Source: a bacterium (lineage in GTDB: Bacteria; AUK180). From it: a stretch of DNA of 64,000 nucleotides. Below, in pieces: positions 17,934-27,522 of this stretch (position 1 is its first letter; each line of letters begins with the position of its first letter). Position numbers and translations under genes: made by a program. The notes below the pieces were generated by a model. The model ran no database searches, had not been told where the DNA came from, and saw nothing but the letters and a program-made list of their open reading frames with translations. The stretch spans positions 53,191 through 117,190 of the forward strand of contig JAGLGN010000023.1 in the NCBI GenBank assembly GCA_023144005.1, written 5' to 3'.

Positions 17934-19264
17934 TGGAAAAACTGGGGGTATTGGGAATGGGTATCAGCGGTTATGAGGCCGCTATTTTAGGCGTGAAGCT
18001 GGGCTGCGATGTATTTCTCTCGGACAATCGAGAGGAAGATGAGCTCAGCAGAGAGCGCATACTCAAATTGAGATCATTAGGTGTGAAGACGGAATTCGGT
18101 AAGAACACGGCGCAATTCTTTGACGGCTGTTCCCGTATCGTTCTTTCTCCCGGTATCTCTCCCGAGACACCCATAGTAGGTGAATTGACGAAGGATGGAC
18201 ATGAATTCATCTCTGATCTTGACCTGGCGTATGAGAACCTTAGGGCGGATGGCTGGATCGGGGTCACGGGCACCAATGGCAAAACCACAACGGCAGATCT
18301 CCTCGGAAAACTGCTCTCAAAAAAATACAAGACATTTACGGGCGGTAATATCGGGACCTCTCCCTGCTCCGTATTCGGTGAGAAATTCGAGCGTGTAGTC
18401 CTGGAGATGTCCAGTTATCAGCTTGATATATCCTCGAAGCTTCAGCTGCGGGGGTCGATCATACTTAATATTACAGAAGATCATCTCAACCGTTATAAGA
18501 CGATGAGCAATTATATCGCATCAAAGAAGAAAATAGCCGATCTGACAGATGGTTATCTGATACTCAACAGAGAAGATGAAGTTCTCTACGATGCCTATAA
18601 GGGCCGTGATGGTGCAATATTTGTTTCCGTGGAAGGCAATAAGGATTCTCATGCTTATCTTAACGCCGATAAAATGATATTCAATGTCGGTGGTACAAAG
18701 ACAAGCATATCAGCGAATATCTTGAAGATACCCGGAAATCATAATATCTTCAATGCCATGTGCGCTGCCGCATCCGCGATCATGGAAGGAGTATGCCGGG
18801 ATGATATCATTTCCGTACTTGAGCAATATGAAGGGCTGGAGCATCGCATCGAGTATATTAAGACCATAAACGGCATCAGGATATTCAATGATTCCAAATC
18901 CACCACACCGGATTCCACGCTTGCAGCCGCTTTGAGCTTTCCCCGCGGCAGCATCTTTCTGATAGTGGGCGGTTCCGATGAAAAGAATTCCGATTTCACC
19001 ATATTAAGTAATGCCCTGAAGCAAAACTGTAAGGCCACATACGCCGTGGGTGAGACCGCGGATCGTTTCATTGAAACAGTTAAGGGTGGGGAGATAAAAG
19101 GCCCCATGACCATTGAAGATGCATTGATGTCTGCCTTAAGAAGCGGCAAAGAAGGTGATATGATCCTCTTTTCTCCGGGCGCGCCTTCCTTCGACAGATT
19201 CAGCAATTATGAGCAAAGAGGTAATTATTTTAAAAAGATAGTATATGAGATCCAGGGAAATTAA
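17933..19264 (+). CDS. murD: UDP-MurNAc-L-Ala:D-Glu ligase
   Basis: This 443-aa cytoplasmic Mur ligase adds D-glutamate. The N-terminal Rossmann segment begins LGVLGMGISGYEAA. The P-loop is GVTGTNGKTTT (110-120). The central NITEDHLNRY and the C-terminal FNDSKSTTPDST block (the normal NDSKATN) follow. The single-base overlap TAATG couples it to mraY. Confidence 0.95.
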   Translation: MEKLGVLGMGISGYEAAILGVKLGCDVFLSDNREEDELSRERILKLRSLGVKTEFGKNTAQFFDGCSRIVLSPGISPETPIVGELTKDGHEFISDLDLAYENLRADGWIGVTGTNGKTTTADLLGKLLSKKYKTFTGGNIGTSPCSVFGEKFERVVLEMSSYQLDISSKLQLRGSIILNITEDHLNRYKTMSNYIASKKKIADLTDGYLILNREDEVLYDAYKGRDGAIFVSVEGNKDSHAYLNADKMIFNVGGTKTSISANILKIPGNHNIFNAMCAAASAIMEGVCRDDIISVLEQYEGLEHRIEYIKTINGIRIFNDSKSTTPDSTLAAALSFPRGSIFLIVGGSDEKNSDFTILSNALKQNCKATYAVGETADRFIETVKGGEIKGPMTIEDALMSALRSGKEGDMILFSPGAPSFDRFSNYEQRGNYFKKIVYEIQGN

Positions 19265-20333
19265 ATTTATCTTATTCCTTTTCACACTTCTGGGGCTCCT
19301 CTGCGTATTTTCGTCCTCAGCCGTCTTTTCATTTGAGCAATACGGCTCCAAATATATGATGGTATTCAAGCAGCTTCTTTTTTTTGCCGCGGGATGGGTC
19401 GTTTTTTACCTGATGCAGAAATTCACGGGTAAAAAAGCAATTGCCGCTTTGACCGTATTCATTACGGTAGTTTCGATGCTCGGCCTCATCTATGTTCTGA
19501 TTTCCGGCGTCCGCATCAACAATGCCAAAAGGTGGATACAATTCTTCGGATTTACCGTACAGCCCTCCGAGTTCTTCAAGATATCCGCATTGCTTCTGAT
19601 GGCGTTTTCGATCAACAAACAAGGCAAGATCATACTCAAGAATAAAAGAGGTGTCTGGGAATGGGGAAATGTTTTCAGGATCTCCATCATACTGACAGGT
19701 CTGGCACTTGTGTTGGTGGCACCCGATATGGGGACCACGATCACAATAGGCGCTGCGCTTCTTGCAGGATTGGTTTTTTCAAAAACAAATTTCAAATACA
19801 CCGCAGGTATATTATTGATCTGCGCGCTTCTTGTCGTAACCTTTATCTACTTCTCTCCTTACAGGCGAGCCCGTGTTGTTTCGATGTTCAAAAGCGGCGG
19901 CGGGCAGACATTCAATTATCAGCGGTTCCAGTCCCAAAACGCCATTCAGAAGGGTGGAGTTTTCGGCAAAGGCATCGGCCGGGGCCGAATGAAGGTCTTT
20001 TCCCTACCGGAGGCATGGTCGGATTTTATCTTCTCCGTGATAAGCGAGGAGGTCGGATTGATCGGAGGGATACTACTGATCGGCCTGTATTTCCTGCTTT
20101 TCCTGCGAATATATAATATCGGCAATAAAACAAAAGATATACAATTAAAATATTTTACTCTAATGTTTCTTGTTCTACTCTCCATGCAGGTTGGTTTTAA
20201 CATTGGAGTGGCGGTCGGGGTGCTTCCCCCAACCGGCATGGTCCTACCCCTTATTTCATCGGGAGGTTCAGCCCTGATCGCTTTCATGATGGGTTTCGGT
20301 ATCTGCGAAGCAGTGAGAAATAGAAATGGATAA
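19245..20333 (+). CDS. ftsW: SEDS-family septal glycan polymerase FtsW
   Basis: This 362-aa SEDS protein has about ten membrane helices and polymerises lipid II together with FtsI. Family marks are FFAAGWVVFYL, RWIQFFGFTVQPSEFFK (the QPSE-K block), APDMGTT (catalytic-region Asp), YQRFQSQNAIQKGGVFGKGIGRG, FSVISEEVGLIGG and PTGMVLPLISSGGSAL. These residues are all at the expected positions, and the length is at the lower end for the family. The ATG at 19245 overlaps murD by 20 nt. Confidence 0.95.
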   Translation: MRSREIKFILFLFTLLGLLCVFSSSAVFSFEQYGSKYMMVFKQLLFFAAGWVVFYLMQKFTGKKAIAALTVFITVVSMLGLIYVLISGVRINNAKRWIQFFGFTVQPSEFFKISALLLMAFSINKQGKIILKNKRGVWEWGNVFRISIILTGLALVLVAPDMGTTITIGAALLAGLVFSKTNFKYTAGILLICALLVVTFIYFSPYRRARVVSMFKSGGGQTFNYQRFQSQNAIQKGGVFGKGIGRGRMKVFSLPEAWSDFIFSVISEEVGLIGGILLIGLYFLLFLRIYNIGNKTKDIQLKYFTLMFLVLLSMQVGFNIGVAVGVLPPTGMVLPLISSGGSALIAFMMGFGICEAVRNRNG

Positions 20334-21375
20334 ATGGATAATATTCGGTACCGGTAAGACCGGCGGACACCTTTTTCCGGCAATTACCATAGGTGAGAAC
20401 CTTGGCTCACGCGGATACAAATGTCTCTTCTTAATACAGGGCACAAAAATGGAAAAAGAGGTATTGAACAAAAGGGGAATGAAATATATGACCATTCATT
20501 CCGCCCCTTTCCCCGGTGCCTCCCTAAAGGCCGTCTGGAAATTCATCTATGAGAATATATTGGGCATCTGTCAATGCATTAGCCTCTTTTTACAGTACCG
20601 CCCCGTATTCTCCCTTGTGACAGGGGGATATACATCATTCCCCGTGGGATCTGCGTCCTTGCTCTCCTTCGTACCGTTATTCATTTACGAGGGTAATATA
20701 AAGATGGGCAAATCGAATGTACTTCTTTCGCCATTCGCGAGAGCATCGTTCGGCCCGGACAAAAGCGGCTTCGGTGTCTTCGTTAAGGCGGGTAACCCCG
20801 TCAGAAAGGAGATGTGCACCGCAGGGGCTGAATTTCCCGAAGATACGAATATACTTATTACAGGGGGGTCACAGGGCTCGTTGATAATTTTGAAAACGGT
20901 ATTGAATATGCTGGAAGCGCATGAAAGAGAGCTTAAAGAAAAGGGTGTTAGCCTGACCATTGCCACCGGCCACAATAACGCTTCCTGGATAGAGAAGTTC
21001 AGCCGGTTCTCAAATGTCAAAGCGCTGCCCTTCATACATGATATGGCTTCCGCGATCAAGCAGGCAACCCTGCTGATCTGCCGCTCGGGCGCCATGACGG
21101 TGGAGGAGAATCTCGCGATGGGCAGATATGCGCTATATATACCGTTTGCGGGCGCTACCGGTGACCATCAGTATTTCAATGCACTTATCGTTAAAGAGAA
21201 AGGAGCGGGTGATCTTATTAAGGAGCGGCTTCTGAACGCGAACTCGCTTTTTTCCAGGCTCATGCCTCTCATAGAAGACAAAAAGCTTTTGCAGCGGGGC
21301 GGAGAAAAGGCAAGTGATCTCTATACCGAGAGACACAAGATCAGGGTCGAAGCAGAGATCCTAAGGAGAATATAA
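20326..21375 (+). CDS. murG: UDP-GlcNAc:lipid I N-acetylglucosaminyltransferase
   Basis: This 349-aa GT-B enzyme makes lipid II on the inner face of the membrane. The N-terminal lipid-facing loop is GTGKTGGHLFPA, which carries one or two residues more than the common GGTGGH form. TGGYTSFPVG, ITGGSQGS (second G-loop) and the CRSGAMTVEENLAMGRYALYIP donor-site stretch are present. LPFIHDMA matches the usual V-x-x-F-I-x-x-M region. It overlaps ftsW by 8 nt. Confidence 0.93.
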   Translation: MDKWIIFGTGKTGGHLFPAITIGENLGSRGYKCLFLIQGTKMEKEVLNKRGMKYMTIHSAPFPGASLKAVWKFIYENILGICQCISLFLQYRPVFSLVTGGYTSFPVGSASLLSFVPLFIYEGNIKMGKSNVLLSPFARASFGPDKSGFGVFVKAGNPVRKEMCTAGAEFPEDTNILITGGSQGSLIILKTVLNMLEAHERELKEKGVSLTIATGHNNASWIEKFSRFSNVKALPFIHDMASAIKQATLLICRSGAMTVEENLAMGRYALYIPFAGATGDHQYFNALIVKEKGAGDLIKERLLNANSLFSRLMPLIEDKKLLQRGGEKASDLYTERHKIRVEAEILRRI

Positions 21376-22746
21376 ATGCTTTTAGGAATTTCAAAGGTTC
21401 ATTTCATCGGGATAGGCGGCGTCGGCATGAGCGGCATTGCCGAGATCCTGAATAATCTGGGTTTTATTGTTTCGGGTTCGGATATTGAGAGATCAGAGAT
21501 AACTGACCGGCTTGTTTCGCTCGGCATAACGGTGAAATACGGCCATGATGAAAAAAATGTTTCAAATGATATTGATATCGTTGTTTACACTTCCGCGGTG
21601 AGCGAGGACAATGTTGAAATGATCAAGGCGCGAAAGGAGAATATTCCGGTAATAAAACGCGCCGAGATACTGGCGGAATTGATGCGGATCAAGGATGGCA
21701 TCGCCATCGCCGGCTCTCATGGCAAATCGACCACCACCGCTCTTTGCGGCAAGGTCTTCATAGATTGCGGTATGGACCCGACCGTTGTTATCGGCGGGCG
21801 TTTCGACTATATAAAGGGCAATGCGAAATTAGGCGAAGGGGATTTCTTCATTGCCGAAGCCGATGAATCGGATAAATCCTTCCTGCTTCTTTCGCCCATA
21901 ATCAATATTATCACATCTATTGATAATGATCATCTTGAAAATTACGGCTCCATGGAAAATCTGCTTGCGGGCTTCACGGATTTCGCGAATAAGGTGCCGT
22001 TCTTCGGATTCAATATTCTGAATATGGATGATGAGAACATACAAAAGCTCTTTCCGAAAATAAAGACAAAGATACACACATACGGCTTTAAGAATCCCGG
22101 TGAATTCCGTGCGGATAATGTGAGTTTTTCCAGAGAGGGTTCGAAATTCTCAGTTTACAGAAATGACACGCATCTGGGGGATTTCGAAGTGCCTTATCCC
22201 GGAGAGCATTATATTTCCAATGCTCTCGCGGTGATCGCCCTTTCACATCTTCTCGGCCTGAATATGGAAAATGTAAAAAGTTCCATTGATTCTTACGCGG
22301 GCCTTGGCAGAAGAATGGAAAAAATGGGTTTCTACGAAGATGCCGTCGTTTATAACGATTACGGGCATCACCCTACAGAGATTAAATTTACCCTCAATAC
22401 CTTTTCCAGGATCAAAAAAGGCCGCCTGATAACTTTTTTCCAGCCGCATAGATATACCCGGACAAAGGCCTTGATGGAGGATTTCGCGAGATCTTTCTAT
22501 TCGACAGACCTTCTCTATGTCGCCGATATATATCCCGCCTCCGAAAAGCCCATAAAGGGAGTGGATTCAAGGGTTTTGACAGAGAAGATCAGGGAGTTCG
22601 GAAAGAAAGAGGCTCATTATATAAACGGGACGGATCCTGTGGAAGTATTGAAAGATATCAAGCCGGGAAAGGATGATATCATTCTCTTTTTAGGCGCGGG
22701 TGATTATTACAGATTCGCAATAAAGATGCTTGATGATAATAAATAA
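21376..22746 (+). CDS. murC: UDP-N-acetylmuramate:L-alanine ligase
   Basis: This 456-aa Mur ligase adds the first stem residue. The N-terminal Rossmann loop is IGIGGVGMSG (11-20) and the ATP loop is AGSHGKSTT (112-120). EADESDKSFL and the C-terminal YNDYGHHPTEIK block are MurC-specific. The ATG follows the murG stop directly, with AAGGAGAA upstream. Confidence 0.96.
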   Translation: MLLGISKVHFIGIGGVGMSGIAEILNNLGFIVSGSDIERSEITDRLVSLGITVKYGHDEKNVSNDIDIVVYTSAVSEDNVEMIKARKENIPVIKRAEILAELMRIKDGIAIAGSHGKSTTTALCGKVFIDCGMDPTVVIGGRFDYIKGNAKLGEGDFFIAEADESDKSFLLLSPIINIITSIDNDHLENYGSMENLLAGFTDFANKVPFFGFNILNMDDENIQKLFPKIKTKIHTYGFKNPGEFRADNVSFSREGSKFSVYRNDTHLGDFEVPYPGEHYISNALAVIALSHLLGLNMENVKSSIDSYAGLGRRMEKMGFYEDAVVYNDYGHHPTEIKFTLNTFSRIKKGRLITFFQPHRYTRTKALMEDFARSFYSTDLLYVADIYPASEKPIKGVDSRVLTEKIREFGKKEAHYINGTDPVEVLKDIKPGKDDIILFLGAGDYYRFAIKMLDDNK

Positions 22747-23563
22747 GAATATGGACCTTACTCTGCTTTCCGGATTGAAGATCGGCGGCTCTGCCGAGAT
22801 CGTCTATTATCCGGAAGACAAAAGGGAGATGATCGAACTCATCGCGGAATTCGGCGCCGATGCAGTGATAATCGGCGGCGGTACGAATACGGTGTTCTCC
22901 TCAGGGGCCCACACAAAGCCGTTTATTATGACGACCGCATTGAATGAAATAAGGTCCTCGGGAAATTCCCTTTACTTACAGGCCGGTGTTTTGGCCGCGC
23001 AAGCAGTTGATACCGCGCGGAGATCCGGGCTTAAGGGCATGGAATGTCTTTGGGGAATTCCCGGAACCATGGGAGGCGCGATCAGGGGAAATGCTTCCAT
23101 CGGCAGCGACTCTCTCTTTTCCCATTTGAAAGAACTGTCTTTGATAAGTCTCGAGGGCTGTGAGTATCAAATGGAAGAATTCACACCCCGGTACAGAGAT
23201 TCCGGCATTAAGGATGTCATCTTCTCGGCTGAATTCGAGCTGGAGAATTGGTCCGAATCCGCATCAGCGGCCGTGATAGAGGAATTGAAGGCCATCAGAG
23301 CCGCCCAGCCGAAAGGCGTCTCATGCGGCTCGGTATTTAAGAATCCCGAAGGTAAGACCGCGGGATATCTGATCGATAAAGCGGGATTCAAGGGCCGCAG
23401 CTGGGGAGGCCTCACGGTGAGCAAAGAGCATGCGAATTGGTTCATTCGAACCGGCGATGCGGTATTTGAGGATTTTGAGAACGGTGTGAGCGAGATCAGA
23501 AATGAAGTACTCGCTCTTTTTGATATAGAACTGGAATTGGAGATCAAGGTGTATTATGCATAA
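22733..23563 (+). CDS. murB: UDP-N-acetylenolpyruvoylglucosamine reductase
   Basis: This 276-aa FAD enzyme reduces UDP-GlcNAc-enolpyruvate to UDP-MurNAc. The FAD-binding stretch is IIGGGTNTVFSS, then GIPGTMGGAIRGNAS, and the active-site serine block is SCGSVFKNPEG. It is the shorter type of MurB. The start is uncertain: TTG 22730, ATG 22733 and ATG 22751 are all in frame, and none has a clear ribosome site. I chose 22733, which overlaps murC by 14 nt. The position between murC and ddl is common outside the enterics. Confidence 0.92.
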   Translation: MIINKNMDLTLLSGLKIGGSAEIVYYPEDKREMIELIAEFGADAVIIGGGTNTVFSSGAHTKPFIMTTALNEIRSSGNSLYLQAGVLAAQAVDTARRSGLKGMECLWGIPGTMGGAIRGNASIGSDSLFSHLKELSLISLEGCEYQMEEFTPRYRDSGIKDVIFSAEFELENWSESASAAVIEELKAIRAAQPKGVSCGSVFKNPEGKTAGYLIDKAGFKGRSWGGLTVSKEHANWFIRTGDAVFEDFENGVSEIRNEVLALFDIELELEIKVYYA

Positions 23564-24494
23564 GCAAAAGGATGTGCTGGTGGTGATGGGCGGAGCTTCT
23601 TTGGAAAGAGAAGTTTCTCTGAGAAGCGCTTCCAATATTATCAGCAGCTTAAGGCGAAGCGGTTATTTGGTAAATGAATTTATTTTGCAAAAGGATAATT
23701 GGTCCGCATTAGCCGATCTCGCCCCCCGTATCGTTTTCAATATTGTACATGGGACCGGTGGTGAGGACGGCACTCTGACCGCTTTTCTGGACTCGCATGG
23801 AATACCCTATGTCGGCACAGGTCCCGACGCGCAGGCGGTAACAATGGCAAAACATCTTGTTCAGCCGCTTCTTGAGAGTCGTGGTTTCAGCATACCTCCG
23901 CATCGCAGTTTCATCACCGCGGGTGACTTTGAAAGGAAAGCAGGGGATCTCTTCAAGGATTTCGGGACATTGGTAATTAAGGCCTCCAGTCAGGGTTCGA
24001 GCGTTGGTATTTCGATATGTCATGACCTTGACTCTGTATTGAGCAACGGCAAAAAGCTCATAAAGGATTTCGGCACCGTCATAGTAGAGAAATATATAAA
24101 AGGAATAGAGGTCACATGCGGACTTGTGGAGAACGCCGGAGTCTGCCGCTGCTTCACGCTGATGGAGATCAGAGCTAATCGTGAGTTCTACAATTATGAA
24201 GCTAAATACACATCGGGCGGCACGGATTTCATTGTTCCGGCTGAAATATCACCTTCGGCAGCGCAGCGTATCAGCGAAGAGGCGGTGCGGATATTTGAAC
24301 TTTTTGAATTGAGGGATTTTGCCCGGGTCGACTGCATCTTAGAGGGTCAAGAGATCCTTTGGCACGATATAAATACCATTCCGGGCATGACAGATCTTTC
24401 CGATCTGCCGCAGGTAGCCAAGTATGACGGTGTGGAATATGATGAATTGGTAAGAGGAATATTAGAAAATGCGGAAAATCGAAACAATTTGTAG
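23556..24494 (+). CDS. ddl: D-alanine--D-alanine ligase
   Basis: This 312-aa ATP-grasp enzyme makes D-Ala-D-Ala for MurF. Visible are GGASLEREVSL at the N-terminus, HGTGGEDG (65-72), VIKASSQGSSVGI in the ATP-binding lobe, VEKYIKGIEVTCG and the C-terminal NTIPGMTDLS with the metal-ligating Asn. The usual 'EvN' reads HDIN (W-H-D-I-N), a small difference. It overlaps murB by 8 nt and ftsQ by 26 nt. Confidence 0.93.
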   Translation: MHKQKDVLVVMGGASLEREVSLRSASNIISSLRRSGYLVNEFILQKDNWSALADLAPRIVFNIVHGTGGEDGTLTAFLDSHGIPYVGTGPDAQAVTMAKHLVQPLLESRGFSIPPHRSFITAGDFERKAGDLFKDFGTLVIKASSQGSSVGISICHDLDSVLSNGKKLIKDFGTVIVEKYIKGIEVTCGLVENAGVCRCFTLMEIRANREFYNYEAKYTSGGTDFIVPAEISPSAAQRISEEAVRIFELFELRDFARVDCILEGQEILWHDINTIPGMTDLSDLPQVAKYDGVEYDELVRGILENAENRNNL

Positions 24495-25137
24495 GATACT
24501 TATTCTTCTCTTGGCCGTAGGGGCATTATTTTCCTGCGGGAGCGCTGGTTTTACAGTAAACGAGATAAAGATACGGGGCGCGATCAATTCAAATGTTTCG
24601 AGTATGAAGGGTATCCTGAAAGAAGTGAAGGGAAAAAATCTGATCATTTACCCTCTTGGTGAAATAGTCGGTGAATTGTCAAAGGACCCCTATGTGGATT
24701 TCATTCGTTATGAGAAAGTGATCCCGGATATTCTGATAATCAATGTGTATGAGAAAAGGGTTTCGGGCTATTGCGGGAATGATAAGGAACACTTCTCTAT
24801 ACTGGAGGATGGAACCAGGGTCAGCAGCGGCCCCAAGGGCCCTATCTATTTCACATTCCCCAAAAAACTCCCAACAGATAATGAGATAGAAAACATTATT
24901 CAAAATCTCTATAGAATAAATATCGAGGCAACGGAGGTAGAGATCGCCCCTAATTATTTGAAAATCGTATTGGCGGATGGATTTCTGCTTCTATTGGAAA
25001 GGGATATATCGAATATAACAAATGTGAAATATATGCAGTATATAAGAGAAAAGATAGCCGGAAATGAAGGGGATGGTATCGTAGGGCTCGATATGAGATA
25101 TAGAGGGCAGTCCATCATGATCTTGGGAGGAAAATAA
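24469..25137 (+). CDS. ftsQ: FtsQ-like POTRA-domain division protein with an unusual lipobox-like N-terminus
   Basis: This 222-aa protein has an N-terminal hydrophobic helix (about 9-22). A POTRA-like domain beginning FTVNEIKIRGAINSN (28-42) follows, then DPYVDFIRYEKVIPDILIINVYEKR, which matches the FtsQ beta-alpha-beta core and the 'P-x-x-l-x-I-x-v-x-E-R' strand. FtsQ normally keeps its helix as an uncleaved anchor. Here the helix ends in ALFSCGS, which reads like a lipoprotein signal with Cys23. The dcw position between ddl and ftsA supports the FtsQ call, since sequence identity in the family is low. Confidence 0.8.
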   Translation: MRKIETICRILILLLAVGALFSCGSAGFTVNEIKIRGAINSNVSSMKGILKEVKGKNLIIYPLGEIVGELSKDPYVDFIRYEKVIPDILIINVYEKRVSGYCGNDKEHFSILEDGTRVSSGPKGPIYFTFPKKLPTDNEIENIIQNLYRINIEATEVEIAPNYLKIVLADGFLLLLERDISNITNVKYMQYIREKIAGNEGDGIVGLDMRYRGQSIMILGGK

Positions 25138-26378
25138 TGAACTATATTTGCGCAATGGATCTTGGGGGTTATCAATTTAAACTGGTAATCGCATCAATAA
25201 ACGATTCAGGAGAAATGGAAATTCTTGGAGCCACCAAGAAGAGGACAGATTCTATTCAAGACGGTAAAGTGGTAAATTTGAAAAATGCCACGGACACATT
25301 GAAGGCCGCTTTTGAAGAGGTCACAAATCTCAGCGGGCTCAAAGAGAAAGAGATAAATCACTTTTTTTGTAATGTTACCGGTTCTAATATCAAAGGTTAT
25401 GACGGCACATTGAACAATGTTATCTCTATTGAACATTCGGATAGAAGGATCACTCAGGCCGACATAGATAAGGTGATAAAGAACGCTCATGCCGAGGGCT
25501 TGTATGAGGATAGCGAGATAATTCATAAAATACCAAGATACTTCGACATTGACAATACATCATTCATTAAGAACCCTTACGGATTGGAGGGGCAGAAGCT
25601 GAGCGTAAATACATATATCATCGCTACAAGTAGATATCAGATGAACAATCTGAGGAATGTGATAAGGGATGCCTTAGGGGTTAAGAACCCGGTATTTGTC
25701 TTAAATTCCATTGCCTCGTCCGAAGCCATATTAAGCGAAGAGCATAAGAAGATCGGAGTGGTCATTGTGGATATCGGCGGTGAAAATGTTGATGTTGCGG
25801 CTTACACACAGGGCAGCCTGCTTTTTGCCTCATCTTTCCAGGGCGGCGGCAAGGAAATAACGCTTGATCTGGCGAGGGAGTTCTCCCTGGCAATGGATAC
25901 TGCGGAGAAACTCAAATCTAATTTTGAAAAGGTCATAACTTCTGGCAAGACCGCCATCACCATAGAGACGATCGGCGGACTTGAGGCGGAGATCAGGGTT
26001 CCTTCAATTAAAAGGGATATTGTGGATAAATTCAATTCGATCTTCGGGAACACTTACAATAAATTGCAGTATTATGTGGAGCAGGAACGGTTCTCAGCGG
26101 GAATAGTCCTGACCGGCGGTACATCGATGACATACGACATCATAAGTACGGCTGCATCACATTTTCATGTACTGACACAATTGGGGCAATTGACACACCC
26201 TCTTCCGGGGGTAGAGAATATGGAATACACAGCGGAATACGCAACAGCAATGGGGCTTCTGCTCTGGGGCCGCCGCCGGCTTGTTGAAAAAGGCGGCTCT
26301 AAGGCAAGGCTGAAAATGAATACAGGAAATCTCTTTGAGCGGATCAAGGGATACTTCAAAAATATAAATGAAGATTAG
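25137..26378 (+). CDS. ftsA: Cell division protein FtsA
   Basis: This 413-aa actin-fold ATPase tethers FtsZ to the membrane. The phosphate-1 loop is AMDLGGYQFKLV (6-17). The SHS2 (1C) domain is around 85-160. VVIVDIGGENVDVA is phosphate-2, and GIVLTGGTSMTYDI is the adenosine loop. The C-terminal amphipathic helix, NLFERIKGYFKNI, is the membrane-targeting sequence. It starts on the last base of ftsQ. All expected parts are present. Confidence 0.94.
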   Translation: MNYICAMDLGGYQFKLVIASINDSGEMEILGATKKRTDSIQDGKVVNLKNATDTLKAAFEEVTNLSGLKEKEINHFFCNVTGSNIKGYDGTLNNVISIEHSDRRITQADIDKVIKNAHAEGLYEDSEIIHKIPRYFDIDNTSFIKNPYGLEGQKLSVNTYIIATSRYQMNNLRNVIRDALGVKNPVFVLNSIASSEAILSEEHKKIGVVIVDIGGENVDVAAYTQGSLLFASSFQGGGKEITLDLAREFSLAMDTAEKLKSNFEKVITSGKTAITIETIGGLEAEIRVPSIKRDIVDKFNSIFGNTYNKLQYYVEQERFSAGIVLTGGTSMTYDIISTAASHFHVLTQLGQLTHPLPGVENMEYTAEYATAMGLLLWGRRRLVEKGGSKARLKMNTGNLFERIKGYFKNINED

Positions 26379-26390
26379 TAGGAGGAACAT

Positions 26391-27521
26391 ATGAACAGCG
26401 GCATTAAAATCAGCGTAGATTGCGGCTTTACAAAGATCTATGTGATCGGTGTCGGAGGTGAAGGCGGAAATGCCATCAATCTCTTTAAGAAACAGCACCC
26501 GGACCAGAGTATCAAGACTATTGCGATCAATACCGATAATCAGGATCTGGAAAAAAGCATGGCGGATGAAACACTGCTTCTGGGTAGAGAAATTACCAAT
26601 GGTAGAGGAACCGGCGCCAATCCGACCGTGGCTGAAGACATCGCGGAGAAGGAGATCGAACGCATCGAAGAAATGGTGGCGGATGCGGATATGGTCATCA
26701 TTTGTGCCGGCCTTGGCGGCGGCACCGGCTCGGGCGTATCACCCGTGATCGCGCGGGCGGCCAAGAAACGCGGCGTGCTTACACTATCTGTCGTCACCGT
26801 TCCCTTCGCGTTCGAAGGGGGAATGAAGATCAAGATAGCAAAGGACTATCTCCAGAAATTGAAAGAGCTCTCCGATTCGGTGATAGTCATACCGAATTGG
26901 AAATTGATCAAGGAAAAAGGTCTTGGAATGAAGAAGGCATTCGAGTGGGGCAATGAGATCTTTTCAACCTCTATACAAGTGATCTCGGACATCATCAACA
27001 GCGCTCAGCTCATGAATGTGGATTTTGAAGATATAAAGACTGTTCTGAAGGACTCCAAGGAGGCCTATATCTCAATGGCGAAGATCACAAAGAATATGGA
27101 ATCCACAGGCCGGGCCAAAGGCGAGGTCCTCGTTGAGGAGCTGATGAATTTCCCGCTGATCGACGCGGATACCATAAAGAATATTTCCAAGGCGGTACTT
27201 TTTATTGAAATGGATGAGAATGAAGACGCTACTATTATGGATGAAGTGCAGGCAAGTATCATGCAATATATCAAACCCAATTCCCTGATCATTCCCGGGA
27301 TGGATTTGAAGGAAAACTTCAATGAAGTGCGCTTGACGCTGATAGCCGGTGATTTTGAAAGAGAAGACAGCGAATACTATTTTTCAGGCATAACAGATGT
27401 AGGGACCACCAAGGGGAATATTTTTCAATTCCACAATAAAAAGGTAGCGAATGACACGAATCCCTCGAATCTCTTTACAAAGGACATGCTTCCTCCTTCT
27501 ATGAGCAGCGATATAGATTAA
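26391..27521 (+). CDS. ftsZ: Cell division GTPase FtsZ
   Basis: This 376-aa tubulin-like GTPase forms the Z-ring. It has GVGGEGGNAIN (20-30), the tubulin signature GGGTGSG (109-115) and the catalytic T7 loop NVDFED. It is somewhat divergent overall. The C-terminal linker is short, and the last residues (…DMLPPSMSSDID) do not show the usual conserved peptide (D-I-P-x-[FY]-[LI]-R type) that binds FtsA. An AGGAGGA site 6 nt before the ATG gives it the strongest ribosome site of the cluster. This is the expected pattern for the most abundant division protein. Confidence 0.95.
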   Translation: MNSGIKISVDCGFTKIYVIGVGGEGGNAINLFKKQHPDQSIKTIAINTDNQDLEKSMADETLLLGREITNGRGTGANPTVAEDIAEKEIERIEEMVADADMVIICAGLGGGTGSGVSPVIARAAKKRGVLTLSVVTVPFAFEGGMKIKIAKDYLQKLKELSDSVIVIPNWKLIKEKGLGMKKAFEWGNEIFSTSIQVISDIINSAQLMNVDFEDIKTVLKDSKEAYISMAKITKNMESTGRAKGEVLVEELMNFPLIDADTIKNISKAVLFIEMDENEDATIMDEVQASIMQYIKPNSLIIPGMDLKENFNEVRLTLIAGDFEREDSEYYFSGITDVGTTKGNIFQFHNKKVANDTNPSNLFTKDMLPPSMSSDID

Positions 27522-27522
27522 T

